A stretch of 64,000 nt of DNA from Streptomyces sp. NBC_01465 (GTDB lineage: Bacteria > Actinomycetota > Actinomycetes > Streptomycetales > Streptomycetaceae): assembly GCF_036227325.1 (NCBI RefSeq), contig NZ_CP109467.1, forward strand, positions 8,308,001-8,372,000, written 5' to 3'. The position numbers and the translations under genes are program-made. Shown here piece by piece: positions 50,025 through 58,535 of the stretch (within the stretch, counting starts at the first letter, position 1; every line of letters begins with the position of its first letter). The notes beneath the pieces are model-generated. The model saw nothing but the letters and a program-made list of their open reading frames with translations. It searched no databases and was not told the origin of the DNA.

Positions 50025-51287
50025 ATGCCACACGTCCTGCGGTCGCGGGTCAGGACCTTGTACGAAGTGCCCGCCGTCACCCCGCTCGCACCGGGGACGC
50101 GCTCGCTCCTCGACGCCGAGGCGGTCGCCGTGCTCCACCGTGCGGCCCGTGTCCTCCTCGACGACCTGCCCACCCTGACCGACGGGCTCGTCGCTGCACT
50201 GCGCGAACAGGAGCCCGCCTACCGGGCGGCCATCGCCTCGCACCCCACCGAGGTGTGGCAGGAGGTGCACCGCTCGCTGCGGCACAGCGTCACCTCGCTC
50301 CTCCAGCCCGGCGAGACCAGAGCGGCGGCACACCGCACCTCCGCGCAGATCGCCGAGTTACGTGCCGAACGCGGCCTGCCGCTCGACGCGTTGCTCCACG
50401 CCTTCCGGCTCGGCGGCGCGATGGTCTGGCAGGGCCTCGTCGAGGAGACCTCGCGCGGCAACCCCGACGACATGCGGCTGCTCATCCATGTCGCCACGGA
50501 CGTGTGGAACTTCGTCGACGAACACTGCGGAGTCGTCGCCGAGGCGTACCGCCGCACCGAGCGGCGCATGGCCTGGCAGCACGAGAACCGGCTGCGCCTG
50601 CTGACCGCCGGCCTGTTCGACGGAAGCGCCCGCCTCACCGACCTCCCCGATGCCGCGGACGCGCTCGGCCTGCCCGAGGAAGGGTGGTACGCCGTGATCG
50701 CCCTGGCGGGGGAGGGCGCGCGGCCCGTACTGCCGGCCGGCACACGATCGCTGCACCATGCGGAGTCCGGCACCCAGTACGTTCTGGTGCTGCTCGGCGA
50801 CGCCGAGGGCGACCCGGCGGCCGAACTGGCCGCGCTCGCCGCCACCTTGGCCCTGCCGCCCGGGGCCCGCGCCGGGATCGGCACACCCGTGGAAGGGCTG
50901 GCCGCCGTCCCCGAAGCGCGCAGGCTCGCCGACACGGCGCTGCGCGCATGCCCCCGCAGCGGCGGCACCGTACTCCTGGACGAGCGCCTGCCGGACGCCC
51001 TCGTCGTCTCGTCGCCCGAGCTCGCCGCCGCCCTCGCCGAACGCGTCCTCGGCCCGCTGCGTTCCCTCGATCCCGTGGACCGGGACCTTCTGCTGGACAC
51101 GCTCACCGTCTGGCTGGAGTCCGACGGCTCGGCGCAGCGCGCGGGAACCCGCCTGTACTGCCACCGCAATACCGTCCTCAACCGCCTGCGCCGCTTCGAG
51201 CAGTTGACCGGCCGGAGCCTCACCAGGGTCGGCGACATGGTCGAGGTGTCCCTGGCGCTCGGCGCCCGGAGGCTGCTCGGCGGATGA
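50025..51287 (+). CDS. PucR/CdaR-family transcriptional regulator
   Basis: This 420-aa regulator has an N-terminal helical sensor region (EEPAYRAAI-type; FRLGGAMVWQGLVEETSRGNPDDMRLL), a GGDEF-like middle (WYAVIALAG; VLVLLGDAEG; RAGIGTPVEG) and the C-terminal PucR HTH (LTVWLESDGSAQRAGTRLYCHRNTVLNRLRRFEQLTG). The family responds to small metabolites, for example purine, proline or glycerate, and activates neighbours. A GGAGG just upstream sets ATG 50025. The lipoprotein at 51421 and MFS gene at 52105 follow on the same strand and are candidate targets. Confidence 0.9.
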   Translation: MPHVLRSRVRTLYEVPAVTPLAPGTRSLLDAEAVAVLHRAARVLLDDLPTLTDGLVAALREQEPAYRAAIASHPTEVWQEVHRSLRHSVTSLLQPGETRAAAHRTSAQIAELRAERGLPLDALLHAFRLGGAMVWQGLVEETSRGNPDDMRLLIHVATDVWNFVDEHCGVVAEAYRRTERRMAWQHENRLRLLTAGLFDGSARLTDLPDAADALGLPEEGWYAVIALAGEGARPVLPAGTRSLHHAESGTQYVLVLLGDAEGDPAAELAALAATLALPPGARAGIGTPVEGLAAVPEARRLADTALRACPRSGGTVLLDERLPDALVVSSPELAAALAERVLGPLRSLDPVDRDLLLDTLTVWLESDGSAQRAGTRLYCHRNTVLNRLRRFEQLTGRSLTRVGDMVEVSLALGARRLLGG

Positions 51288-51367
51288 GGCGGGCGCGCCG
51301 CCCCGCGCTGCCTGGAAACGTCACAGGACTACCGCATTCGTACCGGTTCCGCGACCGACTCACCAGG

Positions 51368-51390
51368 ACCGTACCGCGTAGCGGTACGGT
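51368..51390. promoter_or_regulatory. Perfect palindrome upstream of the lipoprotein gene
   Basis: The arms ACCGTACCGC (51368-51377) and GCGGTACGGT (51381-51390) are separated by GTA, 31 bp before ATG 51421 and 80 bp after the PucR stop. It could be an operator, or a terminator hairpin of the PucR gene. No T-run follows. Confidence 0.55.
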
Positions 51391-51420
51391 CACCGAGCGT
51401 GTCGAAACCTTGGGGGAACC

Positions 51421-52032
51421 ATGCGCAAGATCCTGCTCACCGCCACCGCCGTGACGTGCCTCGCCCTGGCCGGCTGCGACGGCAGCACCGGCGGTACCGA
51501 CTCCGGCAACGGGCCGTCCACACCTGAGCCTTCGGCCACCGCGAGTCCCGCGCCCGGCGGAGCCGCACTGGACCTCGGCACGCCCGCGCGGACCGTGGGT
51601 GCCAAGACCGTGGGCATCCTGGAGATCACGCCGATGACGGTCGTCCACGCGGCCAAGAGCGGCGAAGTGACCGCCGAATACGGCACGTTCGTCGTGGTGA
51701 CGATGCGGGACAAGTCACTGACCGCGAACCCCGCGGACGAGGAGACGGCCGCCGCGGGCGGGGGCTGGAAGTGGGTCGAGCCGAGCGGGCGCACCACGGC
51801 CGCGGGCAACGGCAACGCGGCCCGGGTCGTCCTGGCGAAGTACAACAACCACGGCCCGATCCAGCCCGGCGACTCCCAGCTGCGGGCCCAGGTGTTCGAC
51901 CTCACCCCGGCCCAGGCCAAGAACGGCAGCGCTCTCTACACCGACGGGACGAAGGCACCGTACCGCTGGGCGATCCCCGCGCAGGACTCCGGCCCCGACG
52001 TCGCGGAGGTCGGGCAGCAGCTGAACCCGTGA
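51421..52032 (+). CDS. Uncharacterised lipoprotein
   Basis: This 203-aa protein has a lipoprotein signal ending in CLALAGC (Cys19), then a Gly/Ser/Thr/Pro-rich linker. A globular domain of about 150 aa follows (GVKT-like: GAKTVGILEITPMTVVHAAKS; YGTFVVVTMRDKSL; RVVLAKYNNHGPIQPG). The pattern resembles the Ig-like DUF4352-type domains that follow similar linkers in actinobacterial lipoproteins, but I cannot confirm the family. It should be anchored on the outer face of the membrane. The MFS transporter follows 72 bp later on the same strand. Confidence 0.78.
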   Translation: MRKILLTATAVTCLALAGCDGSTGGTDSGNGPSTPEPSATASPAPGGAALDLGTPARTVGAKTVGILEITPMTVVHAAKSGEVTAEYGTFVVVTMRDKSLTANPADEETAAAGGGWKWVEPSGRTTAAGNGNAARVVLAKYNNHGPIQPGDSQLRAQVFDLTPAQAKNGSALYTDGTKAPYRWAIPAQDSGPDVAEVGQQLNP

Positions 52033-52104
52033 GAACGGCGGGTGGGTAGATCCTCCCTGATCGGGGGACCCGCACGGGCAGGGAACCGACGAGGAGGAAC
52101 CCCC

Positions 52105-53571
52105 ATGCCCGAACCCGAAGTTGCGCCCGCACCCGCAGGAACCGTCACCACGGCAGTGCCGGCCCGCCTCGACCGACTGCCGTGGTCGCGCTGGCACTGG
52201 ATGATCGTCATCGGCCTGGGCACCGTATGGATCCTGGACGGCCTCGAGGTCACCACCGTCGGCAACATCGCGGGCCGGCTCTCCGAGGACGGCAGCGGTC
52301 TTGCCATCTCCTCCGCACAGATCACCGGAGTCGCGGCGGCCCTGTACGTGGCGGGCGCATGCGTGGGAGCCCTCTTCTTCGGATGGCTCACGGACCGTTT
52401 CGGCCGCAAGAAGCTCTTCATGGTCACGCTCGTGGTGTACCTGGCCGCGACCGCGCTCACCGCGCTCTCGTTCAGCTCCTGGTGGTTCTTCCTCTTCCGC
52501 TTCCTGACGGGCTTCGGCATCGGCGGCGAGTACGCGGCCATCAACTCGGCCATCGACGAACTGATCCCCTCGAAATACCGGGGCCGCGTCGACCTGATCA
52601 TCAACGGCAGCTACTGGCTGGGCGCCATCGGCGGATCACTCCTGTCGATCGTGATGCTCGACACCGGCATCTTCCCCAAGGACCTGGGATGGCGGCTCAC
52701 CTTCGCCCTGGGCGTCGTCCTCGGCCTGGTCATCCTGCTCGTACGCCGTCATGTCCCCGAGAGCCCGCGGTGGCAGTTCATCCACGGAAGGGGTGAGGAG
52801 GCCGAGCGGCTCGTCACCTCGGTGGAGCGGGAGATCGAACAGGAGACGCAGGTCGAACTCCCGCCGCCCGAGCGGGAGATCACCGTCCACCAGCGCAAGA
52901 GCATCGGCTTCGGCCTCATCGCGAAAACCGTGTTCCGCGACTACCCCAAGCGTGCCACGCTCGGCTTGTCGCTCTTCGTCGGCCAGGCGTTCCTCTACAA
53001 CGCCATCACCTTCGGATTCGGAGCGATCCTTACCACGTTCTACGACGTTCCCTCGGGCAGGACGGGTTACTACTTCGCGGTCATCGCTGCCGGCAACTTC
53101 CTCGGCACGCTGTTCCTCGGCAGGCTCTTCGACACCGTCGGCCGCCGGGTCATGATCTCGTCGACGTACCTGCTCTCGGGCCTTCTTCTCTTCGGTACCG
53201 CCTGGCTGTTCGGCCGCGGTTCGCTGAGCGCGGTCACGCTCACGGCCTGCTGGTGCGTGGTCCTGTTCTTCGCCTCGGCGGGCGCGAGCAGCGCCTATCT
53301 GACGGTGTCGGAGATCTTCCCCATGGAGACGCGTGCCATGGCGATCGCCTTCTTCTACGCCGTCGGGACGGCGGCCGGCGGCATCAGCGGCCCGCTGCTC
53401 TTCGCCGACCTGACGAAGACGGGCGTGGTCGGGGACACGGTGCTCGCCTTCCAGGTCGGCGCGGGTCTGATGTGCGCGGCGGGCCTCGTCGCCGCTGTTC
53501 TCGCCGTACGGGCCGAGGGGCGGTCCCTGGAGGACATCGCCACACCGCTCTCGGCGACGACCTCGCAGTGA
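52105..53571 (+). CDS. MFS transporter, sugar/metabolite:H+ symporter type
   Basis: This 488-aa polytopic membrane protein has about 12 helices and the MFS_1/Sugar_tr signatures: [13 protein letters not shown] (loop 2-3), [30 protein letters not shown] (helix 4-5 region), HVPESPRWQ, and [13 protein letters not shown] in the second half. The GGEYAA motif and PESPRW point to the sugar-porter / metabolite-H+ symporter group, which includes aromatic-acid and dicarboxylate carriers. The cargo is unknown. GAGGAGG precedes ATG 52105. It converges on the antiporter gene. Confidence 0.88.
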   Translation: MPEPEVAPAPAGTVTTAVPARLDRLPWSRWHWMIVIGLGTVWILDGLEVTTVGNIAGRLSEDGSGLAISSAQITGVAAALYVAGACVGALFFGWLTDRFGRKKLFMVTLVVYLAATALTALSFSSWWFFLFRFLTGFGIGGEYAAINSAIDELIPSKYRGRVDLIINGSYWLGAIGGSLLSIVMLDTGIFPKDLGWRLTFALGVVLGLVILLVRRHVPESPRWQFIHGRGEEAERLVTSVEREIEQETQVELPPPEREITVHQRKSIGFGLIAKTVFRDYPKRATLGLSLFVGQAFLYNAITFGFGAILTTFYDVPSGRTGYYFAVIAAGNFLGTLFLGRLFDTVGRRVMISSTYLLSGLLLFGTAWLFGRGSLSAVTLTACWCVVLFFASAGASSAYLTVSEIFPMETRAMAIAFFYAVGTAAGGISGPLLFADLTKTGVVGDTVLAFQVGAGLMCAAGLVAAVLAVRAEGRSLEDIATPLSATTSQ

Positions 53572-53578
53572 CCGCCTG

Positions 53579-54865
53579 CTAGGGGGCCGGCGCGCGACCC
53601 GGGGAGGGGTCGTGCGCGTCCGCCTCCTCGTGCGGACCGGTCGTCTCGGGGCCGACCGCCGGTGCGGGCACCGTTGCCGGGAGTGCCGCGGCTGAGACCG
53701 CCCTGGCGCGGCGCCACAACGACACGCGTTCGGCGACCGGTTGGGTGAAACGGGCCGTCAGCGGGCCGACGATGACGAGGATCAGGACGTACGCCGTGGC
53801 CAGCGGCCCCAGCCGGGGCTCGATCCCGGCCGTGACGGCCAGACCCGCGATGACGATGGAGAACTCCCCGCGCGCCACGAGAGCGCCACCGGCCCGCCAG
53901 CGACCCTTGACGGAGATCTTCGCGCGCCGTGCCGCCCAGTAGCCCGTGGCGATCTTCGTGCAGGCCGTGACGACCGCGAGGGCCAGCGCGGGCAGAAGGA
54001 CCGGCGGGATGCTCGCGGGGTCGGTGTGCAGCCCGAAGAAGACGAAGAACACCGCGGCGAACAGGTCACGCAGGGGCAGCAGCAGTGCGTGGGCGCCTTC
54101 GGCCGCCTCGCCGGACAGGGCGATGCCGACGAGGAACGCGCCCACGGCGGCGGACACTTGGAGCTGCTGCGCCAGCCCGGCGACCAGGATCGTCAGCCCG
54201 AGCACCACGAGGAGCAGCTTCTCGGGATCGTCGCTGGAGACGAAGCGGGAGATGAGCCGGCCGTGGCGTACCGCGACGAACAGGACAAGACCGGCCGCCC
54301 CCAGCGCGATGGCGAGGGTGAGACCGCCGGCCGCCCAGCCGACCCCGGCGAGCAGGGCGGTGATGATCGGGAGGTACACCGCCATCGCGAGGTCTTCCAG
54401 GACCAGGATGCTCAGGATCACCGGGGTCTCGCGGTTGCCGACCCGGCCGAGGTCTCCGAGGACCTTCGCGATCACCCCGGACGAAGAGATCCAGGTGACG
54501 CCCGCGAGGACGACTGCGGCCACCGGCCCCCACCCCATGAGGAGAGCGGCAGCGGCTCCCGGCAGTGCGTTGAGCGTGAAGTCGACGATTCCCGCCGGGT
54601 ACTGGGTCTTCAGATTGCTGACGAGATCGCTGGCCGTGTACTCCAGGCCCAGCATCAGCAGAAGCAGGATCACGCCGATCTCGGCGCCGATCGCGACGAA
54701 CTCCTCGCTCGCGCCCAGCGGGAGCAGCCCGCCTTCGCCGAACGCGAGCCCCGCGAGCAGATAGAGGGGGATGGGCGAGAAGCGGAAGCGCCCGGCGAAC
54801 CGGCCGAGGAGGCCGAGCGCCAGAATGATCGCCCCGAACTCGATGAGAAACACCGCGGAGTGCAC
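53579..54865 (-). CDS. CPA2-type K+(Na+)/H+ antiporter, KhtU-like
   Basis: This 428-aa membrane antiporter has about 12-13 helices. It shows the CPA2 features GLAFGEGGLLPLGASEEFVAIGAEIGVILLLLMLGLEY, SSSGVIAKVLGDLG and the acidic LVLEDLAMAVYLPI helix. It ends in a Pro/Ala tail without an attached RCK domain. The regulatory subunit is encoded separately just upstream: KhtT-like protein at 54869, with 3 bp between the genes. That matches the Bacillus KhtTU arrangement for K+ efflux at alkaline pH or toxic aldehydes. The start is GTG 54865. Confidence 0.88.
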   Translation of the reverse strand: MHSAVFLIEFGAIILALGLLGRFAGRFRFSPIPLYLLAGLAFGEGGLLPLGASEEFVAIGAEIGVILLLLMLGLEYTASDLVSNLKTQYPAGIVDFTLNALPGAAAALLMGWGPVAAVVLAGVTWISSSGVIAKVLGDLGRVGNRETPVILSILVLEDLAMAVYLPIITALLAGVGWAAGGLTLAIALGAAGLVLFVAVRHGRLISRFVSSDDPEKLLLVVLGLTILVAGLAQQLQVSAAVGAFLVGIALSGEAAEGAHALLLPLRDLFAAVFFVFFGLHTDPASIPPVLLPALALAVVTACTKIATGYWAARRAKISVKGRWRAGGALVARGEFSIVIAGLAVTAGIEPRLGPLATAYVLILVIVGPLTARFTQPVAERVSLWRRARAVSAAALPATVPAPAVGPETTGPHEEADAHDPSPGRAPAP

Positions 54866-54868
54866 AGG

Positions 54869-55360
54869 TCACTCCCTTCCGAGTATCGAAGCCGCCGCCT
54901 CGACGCCCTCGCGGGTGCCGATCACGATGACGGTGTCGCCGCCCGCGAGCCGGAAGTCCGGGGTCGGTGAGGGAATCGCTTCGGCGCGGCGCAGTACGGC
55001 CACGATCGAGGCGCCGGTCTCCGTCCGCAGCTGGGTCTCGCCCATCAGGCGTCCGTTCCAGTACGAGGTCGCCGCGATCTCGATGCGTTCCGCGACCAGG
55101 CCCAGGTCGGTGGTGTGCAGCAGGTTCGGACTGTGGTGAGAGGGCATCAGGGCGTCGATCAGGGCGTCCGCCTCACCGGCCGTCAGCTTCAGTGACAGCG
55201 CGCACGCATCCGGGTCGTCGGCTTCGGGCCGGTACGCGCTCAGGGTGCGCCCGCCGTCGCGGTGCGCGACGACCGACACCGTTTTCTGGTCGCGGGTCGT
55301 GAGGTCGTAGCGGTATCCGATTCCTGGCAGCGGGGTCCGACTCAGGCGTGAAGCGGTCAC
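54869..55360 (-). CDS. KhtT-like regulatory subunit with TrkA-C domain
   Basis: This 163-aa cytoplasmic protein has an N-terminal beta-rich domain (RTPLPGIGYRYDLTTRDQ, seen in KhtT proteins). The C-terminal TrkA-C/RCK_C domain carries LVAERIEIAATSYWNGRLMGETQLRTETGASIVAVLRR and DTVIVIGTREGVEAA. RCK_C domains of this type bind c-di-AMP and gate the partner antiporter. GTG 55360 is preceded by AGGGAG with 5-bp spacing; the longer frame is unsupported. It is the first gene of a two-gene operon with the antiporter. Confidence 0.86.
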   Translation of the reverse strand: MTASRLSRTPLPGIGYRYDLTTRDQKTVSVVAHRDGGRTLSAYRPEADDPDACALSLKLTAGEADALIDALMPSHHSPNLLHTTDLGLVAERIEIAATSYWNGRLMGETQLRTETGASIVAVLRRAEAIPSPTPDFRLAGGDTVIVIGTREGVEAAASILGRE

Positions 55361-55527
55361 AATTCTCCCTTGTCCGGCCTGTTTCAGGCTGATGCACGGC
55401 GCCTGCATCTTTCGGCACCGGTTGTCACCCTACCTGTGCCAATATTTGGCAAAGGAACGGTTGTAGGGTGGGCAGGCCTCAAGTCCCGTCCGGGGCGGGG
55501 GTGTGCCCCCGTGACTGGAACTCGACG

Positions 55528-56337
55528 ATGACTCTCCGCATCGGCGCACGCCGATCCCTCGCCGCTGCCGTCGCCGCCGCGACGGCGACGGTCCTGCTGG
55601 CCGCCTGCGTGTCGACGCCGTCCGACCCGGTGGCGCTCCCGCCGCTGCACGGCGGCTTCGACTACCAGATCGGCGGGGCCTACGAGCCGCCCGCAGGGGC
55701 GAAGATCGTGAGCCGTGACCGGACATCGGCACCGGCTCCGGGCCTGTACAACATCTGCTACGTCAACGCCTTCCAGGCCCAGCCGGGCGACGAGGACGAC
55801 TGGGAGCCTGATCTCCTCCTCCGTACGGCCGACGGCGAGATCGTCTACGACAAGGACTGGGACGAAGCCGTCCTCGACCTGCGGACGGCCGGGAAGCGCG
55901 AGCGCATCGCAGCCAAGGTGAACGCCTGGATCGACGGTTGTGCGGCGAAGGGCTACCAGGCCGTGGAACCCGACAACCTCGACACCTACGAACGCTTCCC
56001 GACGTACCTCGACGCGGACCAGGCGACGTCCTTCGCCGGCCTGCTGTCGGCGCACGCCCACGCCAAGGGTCTGGCCGTCGGACAGAAGAACACAGTCGAC
56101 CTGGCCGGTGCCCGTGACGAGACGGGATTCGACTTCGCCGTCACCGAAGAGTGCGCCACCTTTGACGAATGCGGTGAGTTCGCCGACGCGTTCGAGGACC
56201 GCGTCCTCGTCGTGGAGTACACGGCGAAGGGTCTGGCGAAGGCCTGCTCGGGCTGGGGCGACCGGCTCAGCATCGTCCGCCGTGACCACGACGTCCTGCC
56301 CGCGGGCGGCAGCGGACACGTACGGCAGACCTGCTGA
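55528..56337 (+). CDS. Secreted/lipoprotein GH114 endo-alpha-1,4-polygalactosaminidase
   Basis: This 269-aa protein has a lipobox TVLLAAC (Cys27), so it is probably lipid-anchored. The GH114 barrel begins FDYQIGGAYEPPAGAKIVSRD. It includes YNICYVNAFQAQPG, WIDGCAAKGYQAVEPDNLDTY (catalytic acid region), GLAVGQKNTVDLA and FDFAVTEECATFDEC. The family hydrolyses alpha-1,4-polygalactosamine, as in fungal galactosaminogalactan. ATG 55528 gives a proper lipoprotein N-terminus. It begins an exoenzyme cluster that runs to 59054. Confidence 0.88.
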   Translation: MTLRIGARRSLAAAVAAATATVLLAACVSTPSDPVALPPLHGGFDYQIGGAYEPPAGAKIVSRDRTSAPAPGLYNICYVNAFQAQPGDEDDWEPDLLLRTADGEIVYDKDWDEAVLDLRTAGKRERIAAKVNAWIDGCAAKGYQAVEPDNLDTYERFPTYLDADQATSFAGLLSAHAHAKGLAVGQKNTVDLAGARDETGFDFAVTEECATFDECGEFADAFEDRVLVVEYTAKGLAKACSGWGDRLSIVRRDHDVLPAGGSGHVRQTC

Positions 56338-56432
56338 CGCGCGCCGTACGGATCCGGCCAGAAGCGGATCCGGTCCCGCATTGGCATGGACCTGACCATC
56401 AAGGCGGCGCTACGCTCCGGTCCGGGTCGCTC

Positions 56433-56446
56433 TGAGAGCGCTCTCA
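56433..56446. promoter_or_regulatory. LacI-type palindromic operator upstream of the S1E protease
   Basis: TGAGAGCGCTCTCA is a perfect 14-bp palindrome with the central CG typical of LacI-family operators. It differs at two symmetric positions from the Streptomyces CebR box (TGGGAGCGCTCCCA). It lies 68 bp before the protease start and 96 bp after the GH114 stop. A role in sugar-dependent control is inferred. Confidence 0.65.
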
Positions 56447-56513
56447 GTCTGCGTTCTCGGATCTCGCCCGTTCCACCCCCCACCGAGCTGGAACGACAGA
56501 AGGGCCAACTGCC

Positions 56514-57701
56514 GTGAGAAATCTGACGCACCCCACGAGCGCAGCCGCGAAACGACGTAGAGCAGCCCTGGGCGCAGGACTCTGCGCCCTGCTCGTCGGC
56601 GCTGCCGCCTCGGTCGGCCTCCCCTCCGCTTCCGCGGCCGATTCCCCCACCGCTTCCACCGCTGTGGCGCCGGCCTCGACCGGTCTTCTGGCCGCGATGC
56701 AGAAGGACTTGGGCCTCTCGAAGTCCGAAGCCGTGCAGCGTCTGGCGGCCGAGAAGCAGGCCACCGCGGTCGAGGGCAAGGCACGGAACGCGGCCGGAGC
56801 CTCCTTCGGCGGTGCCTGGTTCGACGCCGCAGCAGGGAAGTTGACCGTCGCGGTGACGGACAGCGGGAAGGCCGACGCCGTCCGGGCGAGCGGAGCCGCC
56901 GTCCGGCTGGTGTCCCACACCCAACGGCAGCTCGACAGCACCAAGAAGAAGATCGACACTCTCAAGGCGCCTGCCGGGGTGAGCAGTTGGCACGTGGACC
57001 CGCAGGCGAGCAGCGTCGTCGTGAACGTCGTCGCCTCGCGCAAGAGTGACAACGATGTCCGAACGTTCGTCGCACGGGCCGCGAAGGCAGGCCCCGTCAC
57101 GGTCCGCCAGGTGAGCGAGGCGCCGCGGACCTTCGCCGCGGGCACGGTCGGCGGCGACCCGTACTACACGGGCAACGTCCGGTGCTCCATAGGCTTCTCC
57201 GTCTACGGCGGCTTCGTCTCGGCAGGACACTGCGGTCAGGCGGGCGCGGAGGTCCGCGGCTGGGACGGCTCCCTCATCGGAAACTTCCAGGGCTCGTCCT
57301 TCCCCGGCAACGACTACTCCTGGGTGAGCGTGGGCAACGGCTGGTGGACCGTTCCGGTCGTACTCGGCTGGGGCACGGTCTCCGACCAGTTGGTGCGAGG
57401 CTCCGCCGTGGCACCCATCGGCGCTTCCATCTGCCGCTCGGGCTCCACGTCGCACTGGCACTGCGGGAACGTGCTCGCCACCAACGAGACCGTGAACTAC
57501 AGCCAGGGCGCGGTCTACGAGATGACGAAGACCAGCGTCTGCGCCGAGCCCGGCGACTCCGGGGGCTCCTTCATCAGCGGCGACCAGGCGCAGGGTGTCA
57601 CCTCCGGAGGCTGGGGCAACTGCACCAGCGGCGGCGAGACCTGGCACCAGCCGATCAACGAAATCCTCAACCGGTACGGCCTGACCCTGCACACCGCCTG
57701 A
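56514..57701 (+). CDS. Streptogrisin/alpha-lytic-type secreted serine protease (S1E) with propeptide
   Basis: This 395-aa preproprotein has a Sec signal (about 1-42). An alpha-lytic-type propeptide follows to about residue 205 (FGGAWFDAAAGKLTVAVTDS; VRLVSHTQRQLDS). The mature chymotrypsin-fold protease has catalytic His239 (FVSAGHCGQ), Asp267 (GNDYSWV) and Ser349 (AEPGDSGGSF). The S1 pocket reads GVTSGGWGNC. Disulfide cysteines are in place. There is no additional binding module, unlike streptogrisin C. GTG 56514 is preceded by AGAAGGG. It would digest extracellular protein. Confidence 0.92.
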   Translation: MRNLTHPTSAAAKRRRAALGAGLCALLVGAAASVGLPSASAADSPTASTAVAPASTGLLAAMQKDLGLSKSEAVQRLAAEKQATAVEGKARNAAGASFGGAWFDAAAGKLTVAVTDSGKADAVRASGAAVRLVSHTQRQLDSTKKKIDTLKAPAGVSSWHVDPQASSVVVNVVASRKSDNDVRTFVARAAKAGPVTVRQVSEAPRTFAAGTVGGDPYYTGNVRCSIGFSVYGGFVSAGHCGQAGAEVRGWDGSLIGNFQGSSFPGNDYSWVSVGNGWWTVPVVLGWGTVSDQLVRGSAVAPIGASICRSGSTSHWHCGNVLATNETVNYSQGAVYEMTKTSVCAEPGDSGGSFISGDQAQGVTSGGWGNCTSGGETWHQPINEILNRYGLTLHTA

Positions 57702-57721
57702 CCGGCCACACCTGCGACTGC

Positions 57722-57751
57722 GTCCCGCCCGGTGACATCACCGGGCGGGAC
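57722..57751. terminator. Bidirectional terminator between protease and chitinase
   Basis: A perfect 14-bp inverted repeat, GTCCCGCCCGGTGA (57722-57735) and TCACCGGGCGGGAC (57738-57751), lies between two convergent genes and can end transcription from both sides. Confidence 0.82.
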
Positions 57752-57768
57752 ACAGCGGGTGAGTTGTG

Positions 57769-58497
57769 TCAGCAGCTCAGATTGGCTCCGGGGTCGACGC
57801 CGAGAATTCCGGCGAAGTTCTTGTAGCTGTCGATGCGGCTCTGCACCTGGGCGGGGTTTCCCCCGTTGCATTCCAGGCTTCCGTTGATGCTGCGAATGGT
57901 CTCACCGAATCCCGCGCCGTTGACCATGGCGTTGTGCGGAGTCATGGTGCCGGGACCATTCTGCGTGTTCCAGTACCAGAGACCGGTTTTCCAGGCGACG
58001 GCCGCATCGTTCTGGACCAGGTCCGGATTGTTGAGGAGATCGATGCCCAGGGCGTCGCCGGCAGCCTTGTAGTTGAAATTCCAGCTCAGCTGAATGGGGC
58101 CGCGCCCGTAGTACTTGTCGTTGCCCGCAGGACAACCGTAGGACTGGGAAGTGTCGCAGTAGTGCGGGTAGTTGGCGGTGTTCTGCTCGACGACGTACAC
58201 CAGGCCGCCGGTCTCGTGGCTCACATTCGCCAGGAATGCGGCCGCCTCCTGCTTGCGGACGGTGTCGCTGCCCGTTCCGGTGAATCCCGGATAGGCGTCC
58301 AGAGCGGCGGTGAGGCCGTTGTAGGTGTAGAACGCATTCCTGTTCGGGAACATCTGGTCGAACTGCGCCTGGCTGACGACGAAGTCGTCCGCGGATGCTT
58401 GTGGGGGCGAAGCTGTTGCCGTCGAGGTGAGGGTGAGCAGGCAGAGTGCGGCGGCTGATCCGGTGGCGGTCAGCAGGCCGAATATACGGCGGCGCAT
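57769..58497 (-). CDS. Secreted GH19 chitinase
   Basis: This 242-aa exoenzyme has a Sec signal (MRRRIFGLLTATGSAAALCL to about 36). A GH19 catalytic domain follows directly, without a chitin-binding module: FPNRNAFYTYNGLTAALDAY, FLANVSHETGG with Glu95, VYVVEQN with Glu104 (nine residues apart, as in ChiC-type enzymes), KYYGRGPIQLSWNFNY and paired cysteines. It inverts beta-1,4-GlcNAc linkages of chitin. It lies 38 bp downstream of the AA10 LPMO gene on the same strand, and the two are surely cotranscribed. AGGAG precedes ATG 58497. Confidence 0.93.
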   Translation of the reverse strand: MRRRIFGLLTATGSAAALCLLTLTSTATASPPQASADDFVVSQAQFDQMFPNRNAFYTYNGLTAALDAYPGFTGTGSDTVRKQEAAAFLANVSHETGGLVYVVEQNTANYPHYCDTSQSYGCPAGNDKYYGRGPIQLSWNFNYKAAGDALGIDLLNNPDLVQNDAAVAWKTGLWYWNTQNGPGTMTPHNAMVNGAGFGETIRSINGSLECNGGNPAQVQSRIDSYKNFAGILGVDPGANLSC

Positions 58498-58535
58498 GGT
58501 GACGCTCCTGGTGGTGGGGGGTGTGGGGGAGATGC

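Noticed and set aside
48720..50333. Minus-strand open frame of over 500 codons opposite the P-loop-less LuxR gene and PucR gene
   Set aside because: It has low-complexity Arg/Gly/Pro translation, no RBS or motif, and is antisense to two recognised regulators.
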